This document shows positions 55,352 through 63,710 of a stretch of DNA of 63,710 nt, piece after piece. Made by a program: the position numbers and the translations under genes. This DNA is from a candidate division KSB1 bacterium. Its GTDB lineage: Bacteria; Zhuqueibacterota; JdFR-76; DREG01. Below the pieces are notes generated by a model. The model was not told where the DNA came from, searched no databases, and saw only the letters and a list, made by a program, of their open reading frames with translations. Each line of letters opens with the position of its first letter. Position 1 is the stretch's first letter. Location: NCBI GenBank assembly GCA_022566355.1, contig JADFJB010000007.1, positions 1 through 63,710 on the forward strand, in the 5' to 3' direction.

Positions 55352-55954
55352 ATGCAAACTTCAAAAAAAATCAAATTAGCCCAATGGATTTCTGAAATAT
55401 GTATTCCGCCATTTTTTTTGATTTTTGTGGTAACTATTTTCCTGATCAACTCTACAGGCATAATTACGGATAAAGTCCTCTGGTGGTTTATCTTATTTAT
55501 TGTTCCGGCTTGTTTGCCCATAGCATACATCATTTATTTGTTTAGAAAAGGCAAAGTGAGTAACAAGCACCTACCAATAAAAAGTGAAAGAACCAGGCCG
55601 TATATCGTAGCGATTTTATGTATTCTGCTTGCAATTCTTCTGCTTAAGAGCACCAATGCGCCTGCAATTCTAATTGTTTTAATGACTGCTTACTTGGTCA
55701 ATGCGGTTTTTTTACTATTGATTAATTTTACCTGGAAAGTGAGCGCCCATGCAGTGGGAGTAGCCTGTCCTTTAATGGTACTTTCCTGGAGTTTCGGACA
55801 AATTATATCACCCTTTTTTTTAATTGTACCTTTGATTGCATGGGCACGCTGGCAGCTTGGCGCCCATACATTCGCTGAAGTTTTAATGGGGTCTTTGGCG
55901 GGATTAGGGCTTACATATCTTCAGCTTCATTATGGTACTATTTTGTTTGGGTGA
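55352..55954 (+). CDS. PAP2-like membrane phosphatase family protein
   Basis: From ATG 55352 the protein has 200 residues and about six helices. The PAP2 pattern is recognisable but loose: KSERTRPYIVAIL, then WKVSAHAVGVACPLM in place of the PSGH box, and AWARWQLGAHTFAEVLMGSLAG in place of the SRxxxxxHxxxD box. Similar degenerate PAP2 proteins handle lipid phosphates. The longer TTG/ATG starts upstream give an unlikely hydrophobic extension. Confidence 0.7.
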   Translation: MQTSKKIKLAQWISEICIPPFFLIFVVTIFLINSTGIITDKVLWWFILFIVPACLPIAYIIYLFRKGKVSNKHLPIKSERTRPYIVAILCILLAILLLKSTNAPAILIVLMTAYLVNAVFLLLINFTWKVSAHAVGVACPLMVLSWSFGQIISPFFLIVPLIAWARWQLGAHTFAEVLMGSLAGLGLTYLQLHYGTILFG

Positions 55955-56000
55955 TTGGAGTTTAAATCCCGAGTATTCCAGCCCGATCAAGTATCCTTGA

Positions 56001-56108
56001 GATAACGTATTCGATTGGGTAGAGGAAGCTCATTTACGGATTTATGATACTTTCGAAGCATGTATCACGGAAAAATTAAGAAAAGAATTTGAGCCGGAGA
56101 AATTATAA
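56001..56108 (+). pseudogene. C-terminal remnant of an unknown gene before the HEPN pair
   Basis: After a stop at 55998 the frame stays open for about 35 codons (DWVEEAHLRIYDTFEACI, then EKLRKEFEPEKL) and its TAA overlaps the next ATG (TAATG). No start codon is visible. The tight overlap suggests it was the first gene of an operon whose 5' part was lost. Confidence 0.45.
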
Positions 56109-56512
56109 TGCCAATAATAGCTGAATCGGAAATAGAAGACTTCACTGAATTCGACCAAGAAACTTCAACTGCTAACATTTCAGAAAAAGTGATTCCACCC
56201 TTAGAAGATATTTATATTTTTCGAATTAGGGATGATATACAGTGGTTTCTGGAGAAAAATTCGTTCTTAGTGTCTATTCTCTTTGAAGCTCATGTTTATA
56301 TCAACTATTTTTTCCCATTATATAGTCAAAAAATATTAAATGTAGTATCCGACCCTGAAATCCCCGAAAACATTCAATTGATTATTTCGATATCCGCAAA
56401 ATTGAACGCAAACGAGGCTTTTGATTGCCTGAAAGAATTAGATGAATACTGGTGGCTTAACGCAAAAAGGCAAACAAAGGGATTGATGAATATCACGGTC
56501 GAATTTGGATGA
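56108..56512 (+). CDS. Uncharacterised partner gene of a HEPN-domain protein
   Basis: 134 residues. A long acidic N-terminus precedes the region IRDDIQWFLEKNSFLVSILF, then LEVVSDPEI-like ILNVVSDPEIPENIQLIISI and a final LDEYWWLNAKRQTKG. I have seen no function for this family. The gene ends in an ATGA overlap with a HEPN-type gene, which is typical for toxin-antitoxin-like pairs; the role as antitoxin is inferred from position. Confidence 0.6.
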   Translation: MPIIAESEIEDFTEFDQETSTANISEKVIPPLEDIYIFRIRDDIQWFLEKNSFLVSILFEAHVYINYFFPLYSQKILNVVSDPEIPENIQLIISISAKLNANEAFDCLKELDEYWWLNAKRQTKGLMNITVEFG

Positions 56513-56897
56513 GCTTTGATTGGACACAGTACTTATTCTTGGCACGAGAACTCACCAAAGGTTTAACGTCTTCCTCCAATCATGAAGCAAAGTTGCGTTC
56601 TGCAATAAGTCGCGCGCGCTTATTATGGCAGCTTTTTGTAATGCACGAAATTTTTTAAGAGACGACAGAAAAGAAGTAATCCCTTCCACTGCTATAGCTC
56701 ACGGAATTGTCAAAGATATATTTGGCGGTTCTACCGACAAAATAGAATTAGAGATCGAGGCAGATTTGGACAGGCTTCGAATAGACCGAAATAAGGCAGA
56801 CTATGATGATGACGTACTTGGCTTGGCCTCAATATCCGAATATGCTTTAAAACTTTGTCAGAACATTTTTCTCAATATCAGGACGCTTCAGAAATAA
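56509..56897 (+). pseudogene. HEPN-domain protein, disrupted
   Basis: Two frames combine. The first reads MSFDWTQYLFLARELTKG and SSNHEAKLRSAISRA; the second CNARNFLRDDRKEVIPS, DLDRLRIDRNKADYDDDVLG and LKLCQNIFLNI. The expected join is SRAYYAAFCNARNF; the sequence has about four surplus bases in the CGCGCGCG tract (near 56608) and one surplus G near 56624. RNKADYDD and SRAYYA are the usual HEPN positions of the R-x4-6-H-like RNase site region. Possibly an RNase toxin; not functional as sequenced. Confidence 0.7.
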
Positions 56898-57047
56898 GGA
56901 ACAAAATTTATTGTTCCACTGAAGTCAGCCAAAATGTTAAGCGTGTCTTGGTTTTGTGTCTCCCACTGAACTGTTTGGAAATGCAACTAAACTTTAAAAG
57001 ACAAACTATTCTGGTTATTCCTACTACTTTACATTAGTTCTGAAAAT

Positions 57048-57165
57048 TTATCTATCGCTTCGTCTTACTTTTTTGTCAATCAATTTAGCATAGATTTGTG
57101 TAGTCTTAATATCTTTGTGTCCAAGAAGTCTGAGACAGAAAGATCAATATCATGTGTCAGCTGAA
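57048..57165 (-). pseudogene. C-terminal remnant of a tyrosine recombinase (integrase)
   Basis: On the minus strand LLGHKDIKTTQIYAKLIDKK ends at a TAA at 57048. This is the last catalytic box of tyrosine recombinases (LLGH, then TT-x-Y with the nucleophilic Tyr). Upstream, the next frame gives LTHDIDLSVS, the part expected before LLGH, so one more frameshift lies near 57128. The N-terminal 250 or so residues are absent. It marks a mobile element that once inserted beside the HEPN genes. Confidence 0.75.
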
Positions 57166-57248
57166 ATTAGTTAGATCCAGGCACGGATTAAGAGAAAAAA
57201 AGAAGTCCCACAAAAATTCCCCTTGCAAATAAAAATTAAACCCCTACA

Positions 57249-58103
57249 TTAAAGATACTTTTTATATTTATCTTCATGATCGGGGTCGATTTTAATCAAG
57301 GTTTCGAATACCCCACGATAATTTTCAGCATCTTTGAAAATATTTATGATTTCAATATAGTGTCCGTCAATAAATTGACCGGGTAGAGCATATTGGGGGC
57401 TAACCTCAATTTGTTTCTTCAATAAATCAATGGCTGCTTTGCAATATTTTCGAGTGAGGGAAAAATCTTCTTCTGCATAAGCCAAACCTAAAAAATAGGA
57501 GTCAACCGCTTCGCGGTAAATTTGATTTTTTTTATCCAAAATGTCGTCGATCACTATTTGACGCTCATCCCAGCCCAGGATGAACCGGGAAAATCGCGCC
57601 TGTTGGCTCAAGGTCTGCGCTTTCTTATAATAAGGAGAGCCTTCGAATTTTCCGTATTTATCGAATTCTCCGCCAAGAAGTATGTTTATATAAAAATGCA
57701 GGACCGTATTAAACGGATGGGTTGGATTCTCATCAAACTCCAGAGGTTCCAGAAAATTATATTTAAAATGCCAGCGTTTATCATAAAATTGCATATCGCT
57801 ATTGTTGGAGATCAACAAACTGCCGCGGTAGCGTTCCTCATAACTAACGCTTGCATCTTGCAGAGGTATTTGAATTTTGATCAAAAGTTCGGAGCCATAG
57901 ATGTCTTCGCACCAGGTATTGGAATTGATGTATTGGGAAATAACCTCTTGAAAATTCACTAATTTTTCACGTTTCTCCAGGGGTAAACGTCTAAGATCAA
58001 CGCTTACCTCAGCTTTAACCTTTTGGGCAAAACAAACGAAGGGGAGGTAAAATGAAAACAAAATCAAAACCATTAAACTACGTAAAAGGGAACGAAAAAA
58101 CAT
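57249..58103 (-). CDS. Exported DUF4835-like protein
   Basis: 284 residues with a signal peptide (LMVLILFSFYLPFVCFA). Features: LRRLPLEKREKLVNFQEVIS, WCEDIYGSELLIKIQI, YFLGLAYAEEDFS-like DSYFLGLAYAEEDFSLTRKY, and a C-terminal TPR-like part ending DPDHEDKYKKYL. This order (short beta domain, FYINILLGGEFDKYG, helical end) resembles DUF4835 proteins of FCB bacteria, whose function is unknown. It is divergent from, and overlaps by 52 bases, the following gene as annotated. Confidence 0.65.
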   Translation of the reverse strand: MFFRSLLRSLMVLILFSFYLPFVCFAQKVKAEVSVDLRRLPLEKREKLVNFQEVISQYINSNTWCEDIYGSELLIKIQIPLQDASVSYEERYRGSLLISNNSDMQFYDKRWHFKYNFLEPLEFDENPTHPFNTVLHFYINILLGGEFDKYGKFEGSPYYKKAQTLSQQARFSRFILGWDERQIVIDDILDKKNQIYREAVDSYFLGLAYAEEDFSLTRKYCKAAIDLLKKQIEVSPQYALPGQFIDGHYIEIINIFKDAENYRGVFETLIKIDPDHEDKYKKYL

Positions 58104-58999
58104 ATTTAAACTTCCTTTTTGTGTCCTGTATAAAATCTACCAATATTAAGGTATTTGTCAAGGTTTTCTTGTTAAAATGTTCTAACCTGATTTTCTTGAT
58201 TTTGTTCATAGCCGGGTTTATTTTTTTTCCGGTAGAAAGTGGTGTTGCTGATGTGAACCTGCCACTCAGTGTCCGGCAAATTGGCATGGGGTATACCATC
58301 TATGTAGATCAGCCGGATCCTTTATTATTTTTCTCTAACCCGGTTGCTCTTTCTTCTACACTTAACTGGAGTGTGGGAAGTTTTTATACGCGTTTGTTTA
58401 ATCTACAGGATTTAGGACTCATTGCTATTACAGGCGCTAAACGTTTTGGCAATTGGACAGCCGGGCTGGGCGCCAACTATTTTGGCTTCGACTACTATCA
58501 CGAACAAACCATTGCAGCTGGTTTATCCAATACCTTAAACGATCGCTTTGCCTGGGGTTTTTCCATTCGATTTCAACAAATCACAATTAAAAATTATGGG
58601 TCTTCAGGTTCACTGGTTTTCGATGCCGGCTGGAAATTTTCGGCAACTCAACAGGCCAGTATCCTGGGTTCCATTCAAAATATAAGCAGAGCTACTATTG
58701 GTCAAGGTAACGAAAAATTGCCGCAAACGATCCAGGTCGGCATTCAGTTTATCCCGGTGGCAGGTGTCATCGCTGCTACCGAGGTATTCAACGAACTTGG
58801 TTTTGAGCCGGAAGCCCGCTTCGGTGTGGAAGTGGATTTATATCAATCCATTAAAGTGCGAGGCGGCATTACCCGAAATCCATCGCGATTTACCGGTGGA
58901 TTTAGCCTGCAAATTCTGGCAGGAAGAATCGATTATGGCTTCAGTAATCATATTGAATTGGGCTACACCCATGCCTTGAGTGTGGTGTTGGCGAAATGA
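58052..58999 (+). CDS. PorV/UPF0164-like outer-membrane beta-barrel protein
   Basis: Up to 315 residues. A hydrophobic export segment (NLIFLILFIAGFIFFP) is followed by ADVNLPLSVRQIGMGYTIYV, FFSNPVALSS and repeated amphipathic strands (GLGANYFGFDYYHEQTIAAG, GGITRNPSRFTGGFSLQI, DYGFSNHIELGYTHALSV). The start xxR-x-xGMG...NPA/NPV and the closing strand resemble PorV-type FadL-like barrels. ATG 58052 has a GGGGAGG site but lies inside the 5' end of the opposite gene; a TTG near 58169 is an alternative start. A type IX role is possible but not shown. Confidence 0.65.
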   Translation: MKTKSKPLNYVKGNEKTYLNFLFVSCIKSTNIKVFVKVFLLKCSNLIFLILFIAGFIFFPVESGVADVNLPLSVRQIGMGYTIYVDQPDPLLFFSNPVALSSTLNWSVGSFYTRLFNLQDLGLIAITGAKRFGNWTAGLGANYFGFDYYHEQTIAAGLSNTLNDRFAWGFSIRFQQITIKNYGSSGSLVFDAGWKFSATQQASILGSIQNISRATIGQGNEKLPQTIQVGIQFIPVAGVIAATEVFNELGFEPEARFGVEVDLYQSIKVRGGITRNPSRFTGGFSLQILAGRIDYGFSNHIELGYTHALSVVLAK

Positions 59000-59126
59000 A
59001 AGAGAGGAATAAGATAACAGGTATAAGGTAGAGAGGTTAAATGCAAGGTAAAAGGTAAAAGGTATATGGAAAAAGGTATAAGGTTAGGGCTAGCAGAAAG
59101 AAAAGAAATAAAAAAAGGAGGTAGAA

Positions 59127-61130
59127 TTGGGGAAAATGATCAGATTTTGTTTTGTATTTTGTTTGATTCACTTATTTATTTTTTTGATAAAAATTAATAT
59201 TTCGTCAGCTCAAATAAATTCAATCGAATTAGAGCGATATCTTGAACTCATTACCGACGACGAAGACCAAACCGAGTTATTGGAACAATTGGAAGATTGG
59301 CTTGAAACTCCCCTCGATCTGAATAAAGCTACAAAAATGGAAATGCTTATGATTCCGGGATTTCCGCCAAAAAGTGTAAATCAAATCTTGGGCAAAAGAA
59401 AGAAACAACCCTTTTCATCACTGGGTCAAGTAAAAAATTTATTGAGAATGGAAGAAGATATCTGGAACTGGGTTTCACAGTTTTTGACTGTTAAAGCCAT
59501 CCAACCTCGAATATTGAAAGGAGATATGCGGATTCGTTTGAGCAGGCCATTGGAAGAATCTAAAGGATTCCTGGAAGATCGTTTTTCAGGCGGTCCGGTA
59601 AAATCATACCAGAGATACCGTTTGCGATACAACGAGATTCAAATTGGCGGGGTGCTGGAAAAAGATAGCGGCGAGTCCTCCTTGGTCGATCACAAAGTAA
59701 TTGGGCTTGAAAAAACCTGGGGCAAATCAGGGAGATTGGTTTTAGGCAATTACACATTGAATATTGGGTTGGGATTGGCCATTTGGTCGCCTTTTTCAAT
59801 TCGAAAAGGCTCGGCGCCTTTTTATACCACTCGCCGAAGTAACCGGACCATTCGGCTTCATTACTCTGCCTTCGAAGCTGATTACTTTCAAGGAATCGCA
59901 ATTAAAAAAAGTTTTGGAGGTTTACAGGCAGCCGGTTGGATGTCTGATATCAAAGTAGATGCCGGTTTGACGGATTCCGGTGAATTATCCGGTTTTGTCC
60001 AAACCGGACTTCATAGAACAGAAACGGAAAAAGGAAAGCTGAATAACGCCCGGATCCGGATGTTGGGCGGACTGTTAGGATATAGATGGAGTGATGGTTT
60101 TCAAATTCAACTTGTTGCGTTTAAAACAGACTTTGATCCCGAAATTGCCAAAGACTCAAATGAACCGAAAGAGTTCAACCTTGCCGGTAAAAATCTAACT
60201 GTGATGGGAATAAATCTTCGGGGTGATTTTGAAAATGGAGCTTATTTTGCCGAAGTTGCCTGGAATGAAAACAGAGATGGCGCCATTATCCTTGGCGGGA
60301 TGAAGGAATTATCCAACTTGAAGATTCTAGGGCTTTACAGAAATTATTCACCGCGTTATGACAATCCTTATGCCCATGGCTTCGGCGAGCGAGATGGTAC
60401 CAACAATGAGACCGGGTGGTATATCGCGATGAAATATCGTCCAATCAAAACGGCGACTTTTACAATCTGGTTTGACCAATTCAAAACCCCCTGGAAAACA
60501 TTTAATACAAGGTTACCACAGGTCGGATCGGATTCCTATTTTGAATGGCATCAGAAAATAAATCCGTTATTTCGATTTTACCTGCGCTATACTCACGAGA
60601 CCAAAACCTCTGATGAATCAATACCGGCAGAATCGCCTCTTTTCGGAAAAGCCCTGTTGCCATTCGCTAAAAAACGGTTGCGATTGCATCTGCAATATAA
60701 AATTCAAAAAGACCTGGAAATGGCGACCAGGATTGAGGCTGTTCGTTACAGCCTGTCTTCTTCAATTCATAATTTGATTAAAAGTAAAATAGATGAGGGC
60801 TGGATCATTTACTGGGAGATGAGAAAATCAGCACCAAAAAGTTTTCTGACCGGAGGCACCCGGTTCACCTTTTTCAACACACAATCATTCGATGCCCGTC
60901 TCTACCAATTTGAACAGAGTGTCCCCGGTGTTCTTGCCAATAAGCTGCTATTCGGCCGCGGCGTTCGCTGGTACGTTTTCACTAAATTGAGGTTATCAAA
61001 AAATTTCATTTTTTCTGCTAAATATGCCAGCACCCGATATGAAGACCGGCAAACAATCGGTAGTGGCTTGGACACAATCTTTTCGCCTGTCCGGCATGAT
61101 ATTTCGCTTCAATTGGATGTGAAGTTTTGA
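59127..61130 (+). CDS. Outer-membrane protein with N-terminal helix-hairpin-helix domain
   Basis: About 667 residues. After a signal segment (FCFVFCLIHLFIFLIKINI) comes a ComEA-like helix-hairpin-helix region: PLDLNKATKMEMLMIPGFPP and LGQVKNLLRMEEDIWNWVS. The rest is a long beta-barrel-like stretch ending RHDISLQLDVKF with the terminal aromatic residue usual for outer-membrane insertion. The combination is known from FCB genomes but its role (DNA uptake, sorting or other) is not established. AGGAGG lies five bases before TTG 59127; ATG 59136 is the alternative. Confidence 0.78.
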   Translation: MGKMIRFCFVFCLIHLFIFLIKINISSAQINSIELERYLELITDDEDQTELLEQLEDWLETPLDLNKATKMEMLMIPGFPPKSVNQILGKRKKQPFSSLGQVKNLLRMEEDIWNWVSQFLTVKAIQPRILKGDMRIRLSRPLEESKGFLEDRFSGGPVKSYQRYRLRYNEIQIGGVLEKDSGESSLVDHKVIGLEKTWGKSGRLVLGNYTLNIGLGLAIWSPFSIRKGSAPFYTTRRSNRTIRLHYSAFEADYFQGIAIKKSFGGLQAAGWMSDIKVDAGLTDSGELSGFVQTGLHRTETEKGKLNNARIRMLGGLLGYRWSDGFQIQLVAFKTDFDPEIAKDSNEPKEFNLAGKNLTVMGINLRGDFENGAYFAEVAWNENRDGAIILGGMKELSNLKILGLYRNYSPRYDNPYAHGFGERDGTNNETGWYIAMKYRPIKTATFTIWFDQFKTPWKTFNTRLPQVGSDSYFEWHQKINPLFRFYLRYTHETKTSDESIPAESPLFGKALLPFAKKRLRLHLQYKIQKDLEMATRIEAVRYSLSSSIHNLIKSKIDEGWIIYWEMRKSAPKSFLTGGTRFTFFNTQSFDARLYQFEQSVPGVLANKLLFGRGVRWYVFTKLRLSKNFIFSAKYASTRYEDRQTIGSGLDTIFSPVRHDISLQLDVKF

Positions 61131-61292
61131 AGTGGTTATCCGCTAAAAGGCGGATAAATAGATTTTACATATATTTATTAGATAAAATGTGGTTCGACTA
61201 ATTATTTTTAAGTAAGTTGAAAATTGTATAAAGAAGATGTAAATTATCCTATATTATTTACAACTCGTATTCAAATTATACCAATTATTCAG

Positions 61293-62513
61293 ATGACTTA
61301 CTATTACCGATTGCTGCACGACAAACTAGTTTCTTCCTTGAGTCATAACAAAGTACGAATCATTTTTGGAGCAAGACAGGTCGGCAAAACCGTTCTGATG
61401 AATAACATCATTCCCAAAGATCACTTTGTATTGTATAACTTACAGGATACCTCACTACGGCGTCGTCTTGAAAAAGATCCCTCCATCTTCACGCGCGAGT
61501 TAACAGCGTTGCCCCTACAGCACACTCATATTTTTGTTGATGAAATCCAGAAAGTTCCCGCTTTGTTGGAAGAAATACAGTTCCTATACGACCAGGACAA
61601 AACCCGATTTCAATTCTTTTTAACTGGCAGTTCAGCGCGCAAGCTACGCGAGCATTCTGCGAATCTTTTGCCAGGCCGGTCTCACGTTTATCGTCTTTTT
61701 CCTGTCGCTTTAAGTGAAGAAGAAAACCGCAATTCCCGGATTAAAAGCATGAAAATTGGTGATGGTAGACACTTCCCACAAAAATCCTTGCATACAAGAC
61801 TTATTTTAGGCAACCTTCCCGGTATTCGTGAAGAGCATCTTGAGAGTGCCCAGGAAACTCTCTCCGCTTATGTGGACAATTATATCGAAGAAGAAATCAG
61901 AATGGAAATGCTGGTACGCAATGCAGTCCCTTTTGATGTTTTTTTGCAACTTGCTGCACTCGAAAGTGGCAAACAAATCAACCTTACTAAAATGTCTCAA
62001 GCGAGTGGCATTTCGGTTTCGACGCTCAAGAACTACTATCAAGTTTTAATTGACACGTTTGTTGGGTACTGGATACACAGCTACAAAAAATCACCTCGAA
62101 AGCGCTTACTCACCACACCTGCATTTTACTTTTTTGATCTGGGAGTCCGAAACGCGGCTGCTGAGCTTTTGCTGAACGAAGCAATACTCGCCACAATTGG
62201 CGGACCCCTTCTACAACATCTCGTAGGTTTGGAATTGATTCAAAAAGCAGCTTACATGGGAAGAGGATACAATGTTTCTTTTTGGCGACTAGTTAGTGGA
62301 ACCGAGGTTGATTTTGTCTTTGAAACGCCAGATGAGGACATCCCGATAGAGGTCAAATGGACGGATTCACCAAGGGAAATAGATGCTCGCCATATTAGGA
62401 AGTTCATTGAATTGAACTCTGAACGAGCGAAAAGAGGTTATGTAGTATGCCGGGTTGCCAGGGCACAGCAATTGGGAGAAAATGTGCTGGCAATTCCTTT
62501 TGAAGAACTGTAG
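61293..62513 (+). CDS. AAA ATPase with DUF4143 domain
   Basis: From ATG 61293 (MTYYYRLLHDKL) about 406 residues. Walker A IIFGARQVGKTVLM, Walker B IFVDEIQKVPALL, sensor FFLTGSSARKL, and a C-terminal DUF4143 part with a PD-(D/E)XK-like segment: YFFDLGVRNAA, VGLELIQKA and SGTEVDFVFETPDEDIPIEV with EVKW. Such ATPases are often mobile and of unknown function. It stands alone. Confidence 0.88.
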   Translation: MTYYYRLLHDKLVSSLSHNKVRIIFGARQVGKTVLMNNIIPKDHFVLYNLQDTSLRRRLEKDPSIFTRELTALPLQHTHIFVDEIQKVPALLEEIQFLYDQDKTRFQFFLTGSSARKLREHSANLLPGRSHVYRLFPVALSEEENRNSRIKSMKIGDGRHFPQKSLHTRLILGNLPGIREEHLESAQETLSAYVDNYIEEEIRMEMLVRNAVPFDVFLQLAALESGKQINLTKMSQASGISVSTLKNYYQVLIDTFVGYWIHSYKKSPRKRLLTTPAFYFFDLGVRNAAAELLLNEAILATIGGPLLQHLVGLELIQKAAYMGRGYNVSFWRLVSGTEVDFVFETPDEDIPIEVKWTDSPREIDARHIRKFIELNSERAKRGYVVCRVARAQQLGENVLAIPFEEL

Positions 62514-62924
62514 CAAAAATTTGTTTGTTGTAAAAGCTGGTCAAACACGTTGTAGAATCATGATATAAGTCTCTGATTTGGACTCCGGAGGAGTGGAATA
62601 TTTGTATTTAACGTCATCATGCTTAATAAAAGATTCTCATATATTACTCCTAACTAAAGGATCTTTCATGTATTCTTAGAAATTTTTAGTATTAAACATT
62701 CCAGCCCGATGGGGATTGGTAATCCATTTTTGAAATTATCATGATAGTTTCATACTAGTTTTAATGTATCATAATCAGTCTAGTGAAAAAGATTTTCAGC
62801 ATTTTATAAATATAAATATGTATGCTATGTATTCATTTTTATGATGATCCGCATTTTCTTTAATGTTGTAACTATTCAGCCTGCCCTGTCAATCTGTAAG
62901 GAAACTTCAACGCATTCATCTTTT
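62514..62924. other. Gene-free region
   Basis: About 410 AT-rich bases between convergent genes. I see no gene, tRNA or clear terminator; the string CCAGCCCGATGGGGATTGG near 62700 is the only GC-rich patch. Confidence 0.4.
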
Positions 62925-63710
62925 CTACCATTCTCTAGCTAGTGATTCTTCTGAATGAGGTCGTTCATACCGAATAACTGAAGTAACACTTTCTATAACC
63001 TCAAACAATTCTTTTGCATTAATCGGTTTCGGCACATAACCATCCATACCTGCTTCCAGGAAGCGTTCCTTGTCGCCTTTCATGGCATGGGCGGTCAAAC
63101 CTATTATGGGGATATGAACGCCAGTTTCCTTTTCATTTTCACGTATTCTTGCTGTCGCTTCCAAACCGTCAAGCGTTGGCATCTGAATGTCCATCAGGAT
63201 CAAATCAAAATGGCCCTGCTCCAACAAAGTAAGTGCCTCTGCACCATCGTTGGCTACTTCCACTTTATGACCCCGTTTTTCTATCAGTCTAGCCGCAACC
63301 TTTTGGTTTATTTTATTGTCGTCTGTTAACAGGATGCAAAGGCGCTGCTTTTCCTCCCGTAATGAGTGGCGCGTGACCAGTTCTGTAGGCTGACCCTCCT
63401 CTTTCTTGCTATTTTGTTTATTGCCAACAGCTGACCTGGCCTGCACAGTTTTTATCGCATCCAGCAGTTCTGTCTGTAATATCGGCTTGGTTAAATAAGC
63501 GGATATACCAAGCTCTTTGCAGCGGGATGCATCGCCTCGATTACCCACTGTCGGCAGCATCATTATTATCGTATCAGCCAGTTTAGGATTTTGTTTGATT
63601 TGTTCTGCAAGTTCAAAACCATCCAACTCCGGCAAATTGGATTCAAGCAACACCAGGGCAAAGGGGTTGCCTGATTCGTTTGCCTGTTTCATTTCCCTTA
63701 GCGCTGCCAT
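62925..63710 (-). CDS. C-terminal part of a multi-receiver signalling protein (incomplete)
   Basis: The frame runs off the window, so only the last 261 residues are seen. A first receiver domain (FALVLLESNLPELDGFELAE) has Glu (residue 23) where the phospho-Asp should be, but keeps K75 (AYLTKP). A second complete receiver follows: LLTDDNKINQKVAARLIEKR, DLILMDIQMPTLDGLEATAR with D174, LTAHAM and YVPKPI. This order is typical for the end of hybrid histidine kinases; an HPt domain does not follow. The first receiver may be phosphorylation-independent. Confidence 0.85.
   Translation of the reverse strand: MAALREMKQANESGNPFALVLLESNLPELDGFELAEQIKQNPKLADTIIMMLPTVGNRGDASRCKELGISAYLTKPILQTELLDAIKTVQARSAVGNKQNSKKEEGQPTELVTRHSLREEKQRLCILLTDDNKINQKVAARLIEKRGHKVEVANDGAEALTLLEQGHFDLILMDIQMPTLDGLEATARIRENEKETGVHIPIIGLTAHAMKGDKERFLEAGMDGYVPKPINAKELFEVIESVTSVIRYERPHSEESLAREW

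Noticed and set aside
1-63710. CRISPR array, rRNA, tRNA or prophage
   Set aside because: No regularly spaced repeats, no rRNA or tRNA signatures and no phage structural genes were seen.

Overview
This 63.7 kb window looks like a chromosome segment from an uncultivated FCB-group bacterium, probably close to Calditrichota or candidate phylum KSB1; this is an inference from gene content. Supporting markers are two exported proteins with type IX-style C-terminal sorting domains (27013-28956, 48349-50064), a pair of GWxTD-domain proteins (35312-38868), an AgmX/TonB-ExbB-ExbD-TPR envelope operon (38873-47422), an AmrA/AmrB pair, a DUF4835-like protein and HhH/beta-barrel outer-membrane proteins. 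Most of the sequence is AT-rich. The Lhr helicase gene, the TldD-like pair and the thioredoxin-like gene at 18220-19590 are clearly GC-richer. I see no tRNA, rRNA or CRISPR array.

Region 1 (1-12.2 kb) mixes ordinary genes (DinB-like protein, Lhr helicase, methylmalonyl-CoA epimerase, aldo/keto reductase) with accessory debris: a DUF433/DUF5615 module, a ParDE-type module, a metzincin protease between two copies of the lhr 3' end, and a GxxExxY gene bounded by two 142-bp elements with inverted ends. Region 2 (12.2-19.9 kb) holds an exported TldD-like metallopeptidase with a metal-site-less paralogue, a HigB/HigA-type module, and a thioredoxin-like/TPR/DsbD_N-like protein with an in-frame UGA at the first redox position, followed by a hairpin fitting the bacterial SECIS pattern. 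This is a strong selenoprotein candidate and the most notable single find.

Region 3 (19.9-25.7 kb) is a compact four-gene cluster: an enolase-superfamily dipeptide-epimerase-like protein, a fatty-acid/sterol hydroxylase fused to a GH3 acyl-adenylate/amide synthetase, a four-helix membrane protein and a second hydroxylase. A decayed partial duplicate lies beside it. I infer a pathway for a hydroxylated, amino-acid-conjugated lipid. Region 4 (25.9-35.1 kb) has an ankyrin lipoprotein gene with a possible attC-like site, a type IX cargo protein, and housekeeping genes (NAD-dependent isocitrate/isopropylmalate dehydrogenase, AmrA, AmrB, RlmB, FAH-family hydrolase).

Region 5 (35.3-47.4 kb) is envelope machinery: GWxTD proteins on the plus strand face a minus-strand operon of outer-membrane protein, TPR proteins, ExbB, two unequal ExbD proteins and an FHA-like/TonB protein. 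Region 6 (47.5-63.7 kb) carries a deoxynucleoside kinase, a subtilase with sorting domain, pyrF-pyrE, trkA-trkH, a PAP2-like protein, a HEPN-type pair next to an integrase remnant, three surface-associated proteins, a DUF4143 ATPase and the end of a multi-receiver signalling protein.

At least ten genes carry small frame disruptions. Several sit in homopolymers (isocitrate dehydrogenase, a TPR gene, GxxExxY), so some are probably sequence errors; others, in toxins and mobile genes, may be genuine decay. Each is described so that the reader can judge.
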